This document shows, piece by piece, positions 60,449-64,000 of a stretch of DNA of 64,000 bases. This stretch comes from Sphingomonas sp. ID1715 (lineage in GTDB: Bacteria > Pseudomonadota > Alphaproteobacteria > Sphingomonadales > Sphingomonadaceae): NCBI RefSeq assembly GCF_013044515.1, contig NZ_JABEPR010000002.1, positions 1 to 64,000 on the forward strand, written 5' to 3'. Position 1 is the stretch's first letter, and the number at the start of each line of letters is the position of its first letter. Under the pieces are notes generated by a model. It made no database searches and was not told the DNA's origin. It worked only from the letters and a program-made list of their open reading frames with translations. Both the position numbers and the translations under genes were made by a program.

Positions 60449-60937
60449 CTATTTCCTTTTCGTGCCGGTCGGATGCGCGATGGTCGCGAGCCGGACTGAA
60501 CGCGCCGCGCTATTGGTCAGCTGGACGATATAGCGGCCAGGTACGACCTCGAAGCTGACCCGCTTGAAGATACCGCCGCAGCCTAAATGCCGGTGCGCCG
60601 AGGCGACGACGGTCTTGCCGTCCCGGACCAGGTCCACATAGGCTTTGCCGGACAGCAGCACATCGAGCGTCCCCGCCTGGGCTACGTCGATAGCGGCGAG
60701 CCCGGCATAACCGCCGACAGCTGGCTTGCGAGCATTTCCTGTTGCGAGTTTAACCTGCCCGCTCGGAAGCAGCTGGAGCTGGTGCGCCGTCTCAGGCTTC
60801 AGGGCAAAACGAAAACTCGGCACCCGAGCGGCGGCATGACGCTCCGGCACAGCCCAGCCGGCCGGCTCCGGACAGGCTTCCGCAAGTGCCGGAGCCGAGA
60901 TCGCGACACTCGCAGCGACGACAAGCTGTTTGAACAT
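60449..60937 (-). CDS. Exported protein of unknown function (162 aa)
   Basis: Signal peptide MFKQLVVAASVAISAPALA, followed by a beta-rich domain (FALKPETAHQLQLLPSGQVKLA, YAGLAAIDVAQAGTLDVLLSGKAYVDLVRDGKTV, FKRVSFEVVPGRYIVQLTNS). Two cysteines flank the domain (EACPEP and LGCGGIF). The layout suggests a small periplasmic or surface beta-sandwich. The ATG at 60937 has GGGAGG seven bases upstream. No family is recognised and the neighbours give no clue. Confidence 0.78.
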   Translation of the reverse strand: MFKQLVVAASVAISAPALAEACPEPAGWAVPERHAAARVPSFRFALKPETAHQLQLLPSGQVKLATGNARKPAVGGYAGLAAIDVAQAGTLDVLLSGKAYVDLVRDGKTVVASAHRHLGCGGIFKRVSFEVVPGRYIVQLTNSAARSVRLATIAHPTGTKRK

Positions 60938-61005
60938 GAGAAGGCCTCCCCCGCTTTCGGGAGAGGCCTGGCAGGTAGCGTGAGAGGCCGCCACGCCGCC
61001 GGTGC

Positions 61006-61638
61006 CTAGTGGACGGACCCGAGCCCGGAGATCGTGCGGTCCACCAGCGCCTTGTCGGCATTGGCATCGTGGCGCTCGGCGATCAGCTTGGCGGCCGCTG
61101 CCGCTGCCGCCTCGGCTGCCTTGGCGCGGACCTCGGCAATCGCCTGACGCTCGGCTGCTGCGATCTTGTCCTCGGCCATCTTTACGCGGCGGGCGCTGAG
61201 CTCGTTCGCCTTCTGCTCGGCGTCCGCGATCAGCGTCTTTGACTCTTCCTGCGCATGGGCGACGATCTTCGCCGCGTCCTGCTCGGCGCCAGCGATCTTG
61301 CGCGCATATTCGTCGCGCAGGGCCTCGGCCTCCGCGCGCAGGGTCTTGGCCTCGTCGAGCCGCTGGCGGATCGCGGCGATCTGGTTGTCCAGCCCGCGCG
61401 TAATCAGGCCCGGCACCTTCTTCAACAGCAGGATGACGATGAAGACGACCATCGCCAGGGAGACCCAGGCGGTCGCATCCATGCCGAGCGCGGCGGGATC
61501 CGGGTGGTTGGTCTCGCCGACACCGCCGGCATGCCCTTCCAGCGCCTCGCCGCCGGTGTGCGGAGAGCCCTGGAGCTTGTCGGCTTCGGACAGGTTGTGG
61601 GCCACTTCCGCCGACCCGGCGCTCACATTCTCAGCCAT
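61006..61638 (-). CDS. atpF: ATP synthase Fo subunit b
   Basis: A 210-residue peripheral-stalk subunit: an unusually long N-terminal extension of about 55 residues (Gly/His/Glu-rich), one membrane helix (ATAWVSLAMVVFIVILLL) and a long Ala/Glu/Lys coiled coil (RQRLDEAKTLRAEAEALRDEYARKIAGAEQDAAKIV) that reaches to F1. Alphaproteobacteria carry two b-type subunits; this is the second in gene order and overlaps the b' gene by eight bases. The F1 genes are not downstream here, which is usual when F1 and Fo operons are split. Confidence 0.92.
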   Translation of the reverse strand: MAENVSAGSAEVAHNLSEADKLQGSPHTGGEALEGHAGGVGETNHPDPAALGMDATAWVSLAMVVFIVILLLKKVPGLITRGLDNQIAAIRQRLDEAKTLRAEAEALRDEYARKIAGAEQDAAKIVAHAQEESKTLIADAEQKANELSARRVKMAEDKIAAAERQAIAEVRAKAAEAAAAAAAKLIAERHDANADKALVDRTISGLGSVH

Positions 61639-62125
61639 TGGCCAGCACTGCCTTCACTGCATCGCGCGCTTCCGCTTCGCTGACATTCGCGCCCGACAGG
61701 CGGGACACGATGGTCTGCGCGGCCTCGGCTGCGACGGCTTCAATCTCGCCCATCGCCGCCCTGCTGGCATCGGCGATCCGCGCCTCTTCCGCCGTCAGAC
61801 GAGACGCGATCCGCTCATTGGCGGCGGCAAGCGTCTGTTCCGTCGCCTTGGCAGCGGTCGCACGCGCTTCGCCGATCACCTTTTGTGCATCGGCACGGAT
61901 GGCATTCTCGCGGGTCCGCCACTCTTCCTCCGCCCGGTCGGCCGCCGCCCGCGCCGCCTCGGCCGCCGCCAGATCGCCGGTGACGGTCTGGTCGCGCTGG
62001 TCGACATTGGCCTGGATCTTCGGAACCATGCCGAGGCCGATCACCACGAACACGATGCCGAAAGTCAGCAGCAGCCAGAAAATCTGCGACGCATAGGTCG
62101 CCGCGAGCTGGGAAATCTGAGGCAT
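61631..62125 (-). CDS. ATP synthase Fo subunit b'
   Basis: A 164-residue b-like stalk subunit: MPQISQLAATYASQIFWLLLTFGIVFVVIGLGMVPKI has the b' membrane helix, followed by a coiled coil ([42 protein letters not shown]). The presence of b and b' together is a trait of alphaproteobacteria and phototrophs; they form a heterodimeric stalk. It lies between the c and b subunit genes of the Fo operon and overlaps the b gene start. Confidence 0.92.
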   Translation of the reverse strand: MPQISQLAATYASQIFWLLLTFGIVFVVIGLGMVPKIQANVDQRDQTVTGDLAAAEAARAAADRAEEEWRTRENAIRADAQKVIGEARATAAKATEQTLAAANERIASRLTAEEARIADASRAAMGEIEAVAAEAAQTIVSRLSGANVSEAEARDAVKAVLANG

Positions 62126-62174
62126 CTTACCCTCTCGGACCGGGCACCCGCATGCGAGTGCCCGGTCGGATCAG

Positions 62175-62402
62175 TTAGGCAACGAAGATCAGGATCATCG
62201 CCACGACGAAGGCGAGGAGACCCAGCAGCTCGGCGGCCGCGAAGCCGATGAACAGACGGCCCTGCTGGCTGTCGGCCGCGCCCGGATTGCGTAGCGCGCC
62301 TTCAAGGAAGTTGCCGAACACGGTGCCCACACCGATGGCGGCCATGCCGGCGCCGATCGCGGCGAGACCGGCACCAACGAGCTTGGCTGCTTCTGCGTCC
62401 AT
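62175..62402 (-). CDS. atpE: ATP synthase Fo subunit c
   Basis: The 75-residue proteolipid of the rotary c-ring: two membrane helices, with GAGLAAIGAGMAAIGVGTVFGNFLEGALRNP in the first and loop, and the proton-carrying Glu in LFIGFAAAELLGLLAFVVAMILIFV. The polar loop ALRNPGAADSQQ contacts the F1 stalk. No sodium-binding pattern is seen, so it is a proton ring. The ATG at 62402 lies 34 bases after the a subunit gene. Confidence 0.97.
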   Translation of the reverse strand: MDAEAAKLVGAGLAAIGAGMAAIGVGTVFGNFLEGALRNPGAADSQQGRLFIGFAAAELLGLLAFVVAMILIFVA

Positions 62403-62436
62403 TATAGTAACTCCTGCGTGTAAAACGTTGACGGGT

Positions 62437-63216
62437 TTAGTGAAGATGTTCGGCGTCGTTGATGTAAAGCGACGTCAACAGCGCGAAGACATAGGCCTGG
62501 ATGCCGGCGACCAGCACTTCGAGCGCGGAAATGCCGATCATCAGTACGAAGCTGGGGATACCGACGCCGAGCCCAAAGCCCGCGCCCGCATTGGTCGAGT
62601 TGATCACGAAGCCGGCCAGCACCTTCAGCAGCACGTGGCCCGCGGTCATGGCGACGAACAGCCGTAGCCCGAGCGAGAAGGGCCGGACCATGAACGACAC
62701 GAACTCGATCACCGGGATAAGCCAGATCAGCCACAGCGGCGTACCGTGCGGCACGAACAGGCTGAAGAACTTCAGACCATGCTTGAAGAAACCCACGATC
62801 AGCACGATCGAGAAGCTCATGATCGCCAGCACGCCGGTGACGGTGAAGTGGCTGGTGAAGGTGAACGGGTGAATACCGACCAGGCCGAGCGGCAACAGGC
62901 CGAGCAGATTGGCGAACAGGATGAACATGAACAGCGAGAAGACGTAGGGCAAGTATTTCCGCCCGTCCTTGCCGATGTTCGCCTTCAGCATGTTGTCGAT
63001 GAAGCCGGTGAAATTCTCGACCATCATCTGCCAGCGGCCGGGCACCAGCGCGCGCTTCATCCCGCCGAGCATGAACAGCCACAGCACGACGACCGTAACC
63101 AGCATCCACGCGGCGCTGTTGGTGAAGGCGATCTGCTGACCGCCCAGGTTGAAGCCGTTCGCGATCGTCTGCACCTCGAACTGGTGCATCGGATCGATCT
63201 TGCCGCCACTCGCCAA
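62437..63216 (-). CDS. atpB: ATP synthase Fo subunit a
   Basis: A 259-residue membrane protein forming the proton half-channels. The essential Arg is in FVSFMVRPFSLGLRLFVAMTAGHVLLK (RPFSLGLRL motif), with PIIEF-like LIPVIEFVSF before it and the C-terminal VFALLTSLYINDAEHLH. Five to six helices are evident. The TTG at 63216 yields MASGGKIDPMHQFEVQTI, which matches the family start; the ATG at 63189 (MHQFEV) is the alternative. Confidence 0.94.
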   Translation of the reverse strand: MASGGKIDPMHQFEVQTIANGFNLGGQQIAFTNSAAWMLVTVVVLWLFMLGGMKRALVPGRWQMMVENFTGFIDNMLKANIGKDGRKYLPYVFSLFMFILFANLLGLLPLGLVGIHPFTFTSHFTVTGVLAIMSFSIVLIVGFFKHGLKFFSLFVPHGTPLWLIWLIPVIEFVSFMVRPFSLGLRLFVAMTAGHVLLKVLAGFVINSTNAGAGFGLGVGIPSFVLMIGISALEVLVAGIQAYVFALLTSLYINDAEHLH

Positions 63217-63253
63217 CGTTTCCGACCCTTAAACTAAGCCAAGCGCCCGAAGA

Positions 63254-63571
63254 TCACTTCGAGCGCTGGTTCGAAATCCGGATGATGTTCCTGAACGCGA
63301 CCACTATTCCGAGGAACAGCAGCGTGAGCAGGAGCCATGGGGATGTCCCGAGAAAGCGATCCAGCACCCAGCCGATCAGCGCTCCTCCGGCCATGCCGCC
63401 GATCAGTTCGGCAAGAACGCGATTGCCGAGGTTGTAATCAGCCTCGCCCTTGTCGCGCGTCTCGCCTGACCTGACCGCCTCCTCCGTTCGGGCGCGCTGC
63501 AACCGCTCGTCGAGCGTTTCCAGCCGCGCATCCTCGCGGATCGGGTCCAGACCGGGCTCGTTCTCCGCCAT
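63254..63571 (-). CDS. atpI: AtpI/AtpZ-type ATP synthase accessory protein
   Basis: A 105-residue protein with an acidic, charged N-terminal half and two membrane helices ([23 protein letters not shown] and [21 protein letters not shown]). This pattern matches the AtpI family, which aids c-ring assembly or ion uptake. It is the first gene of the Fo operon; the ATG at 63571 has GAGGAG upstream, and a strong promoter lies about 90 bases further up. Confidence 0.88.
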   Translation of the reverse strand: MAENEPGLDPIREDARLETLDERLQRARTEEAVRSGETRDKGEADYNLGNRVLAELIGGMAGGALIGWVLDRFLGTSPWLLLTLLFLGIVVAFRNIIRISNQRSK

Positions 63572-63659
63572 GCGTCTTCTCCTCGTAAAGCGAGGTCTCG
63601 TGGACCTTCACGGAGAGCGAAAAACGCACGGAGGCGAGCGACCCCGCCAAGGCGCGGCC

Positions 63660-63688
63660 CGATTAGGTGAGGAGTCGGGGGGTGTCAA
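63660..63688 (-). promoter_or_regulatory. Sigma-70 promoter of the Fo ATP synthase operon
   Basis: On the minus strand TTGACA (63688-63683) is followed after 17 bases by TAATCG (63665-63660). The perfect -35 box, ideal spacing and position about 90 bases upstream of atpI make it the likely operon promoter. Confidence 0.6.
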
Positions 63689-63776
63689 CACGGCACACCC
63701 GTCAACGCCGCTTCTGGTGCTTGATCGTTGGCGCAGAACGATCCACCATCGTGCCGCCTTCGGGGGAGAGGCGTCC

Positions 63777-64000
63777 GATGACGACGAACTTCACGCCAGC
63801 GCAATCCGGCTCGGCTGCGGCATTGCCATGGGAAACGTGGTCGCAGGTACCATCGGATCGCTGAAGCGGATGGACTATACGGTCATCGGCGACAGCGTGA
63901 ACCTTGCGTCGCGCCTGCAGGGCTTGACGAAAATCTATGGCGTCCTGGTGATTGCCTGCGGCCGGACGGTGGCAGCGCTGGGCGACAGCTTCTCGCTGCG
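63777..64000 (+). pseudogene. C-terminal half of a class III nucleotide cyclase domain (truncated; runs off window)
   Basis: From about 63804 the frame reads [47 protein letters not shown], which is the second half of an adenylate/guanylate cyclase catalytic domain (IGDxVNxASRL motif). The first half, with the metal-binding Asp residues and FADIRGFT-type motif, is absent: upstream lies the Fo operon promoter region, and the in-frame codons before 63800 do not resemble a cyclase. It is therefore 5'-truncated, probably a remnant, unless a short ATG start (63828) is used. The 3' end is beyond the window. Confidence 0.6.

Overview
The window is about 64 kb of GC-rich, densely packed alphaproteobacterial chromosome. 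It is most probably from Sphingomonas or a close relative. Evidence: two secreted proteins end in the PEPxxWA sorting signal typical of sphingomonads; the ATP synthase operon has split b and b' subunits; an ornithine/lysine decarboxylase sits beside a deoxyhypusine-synthase-like enzyme; and sphingomonad-style dispersed palindromes are frequent. No rRNA, CRISPR array, prophage or insertion sequence was seen. The only RNA gene recognised is tRNA-Lys(CUU).

Layout. 1-1.1 kb: end of fmt and a truA gene broken by a small deletion. 1.3-6.2 kb (minus): hybrid histidine kinase, [2Fe-2S] ferredoxin and two adjacent cysteine desulfurases, one carrying an in-frame palindromic repeat. 6.3-13 kb: hydrolase, MarR-like regulator, PLP dehydratase, polyamine genes, two MAPEG proteins and a nitrilase. 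13-19 kb (minus): rRNA methyltransferase, NAD(P)HX repair enzyme, ilvD, N-formylglutamate amidohydrolase-like gene and ispE. 19-28.8 kb: TPR protein, ETF-quinone oxidoreductase, UDG-like protein, lytic transglycosylase, a SIMPL operon, a response regulator and an acyl-CoA ligase, followed by tRNA-Lys.

29.0-38.2 kb (minus) is the most distinctive region. Ten tightly overlapping genes encode a PQQ alcohol dehydrogenase with the Asp-x-Asp pattern of lanthanide enzymes, a lipoprotein cytochrome c, a complete heme-copper oxidase (subunits II with fused cytochrome c, I and III), a small membrane protein, a CtaG-like assembly factor, another cytochrome c, a frameshifted YVTN beta-propeller and a periplasmic binding protein. 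This looks like a self-contained route from alcohol oxidation to oxygen reduction. Subunit I keeps all metal ligands but lacks the usual D- and K-channel residues.

38-52 kb: radical SAM protein, two PEPxxWA proteins, acyl-CoA racemase-like enzyme, EF-G paralogue, pyrB with a degenerate pyrC-like partner, a ParA cassette, an aspartyl-hydroxylase-like protein, serB and miaA. 52.9-60 kb holds branched-chain amino-acid synthesis: ilvB-ilvN-ilvC and leuA. A short leader peptide ending in a Leu/Ile/Val run precedes a terminator ahead of ilvB, and a Leu-rich leader overlaps a large hairpin ahead of leuA. Both look like ribosome-mediated attenuators. Two short BLUF blue-light sensors flank leuA. 61-63.6 kb: the Fo part of ATP synthase (atpI, atpB, atpE, b', b) behind a consensus-like promoter. 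The window ends in the C-terminal half of a class III nucleotide cyclase domain.

Two genes (truA and the beta-propeller) are disrupted. Without reads, true pseudogenes cannot be told from assembly errors. No gene-free stretch exceeds 300 bases; the longest, about 290 bases before ilvB, is filled by the attenuator.
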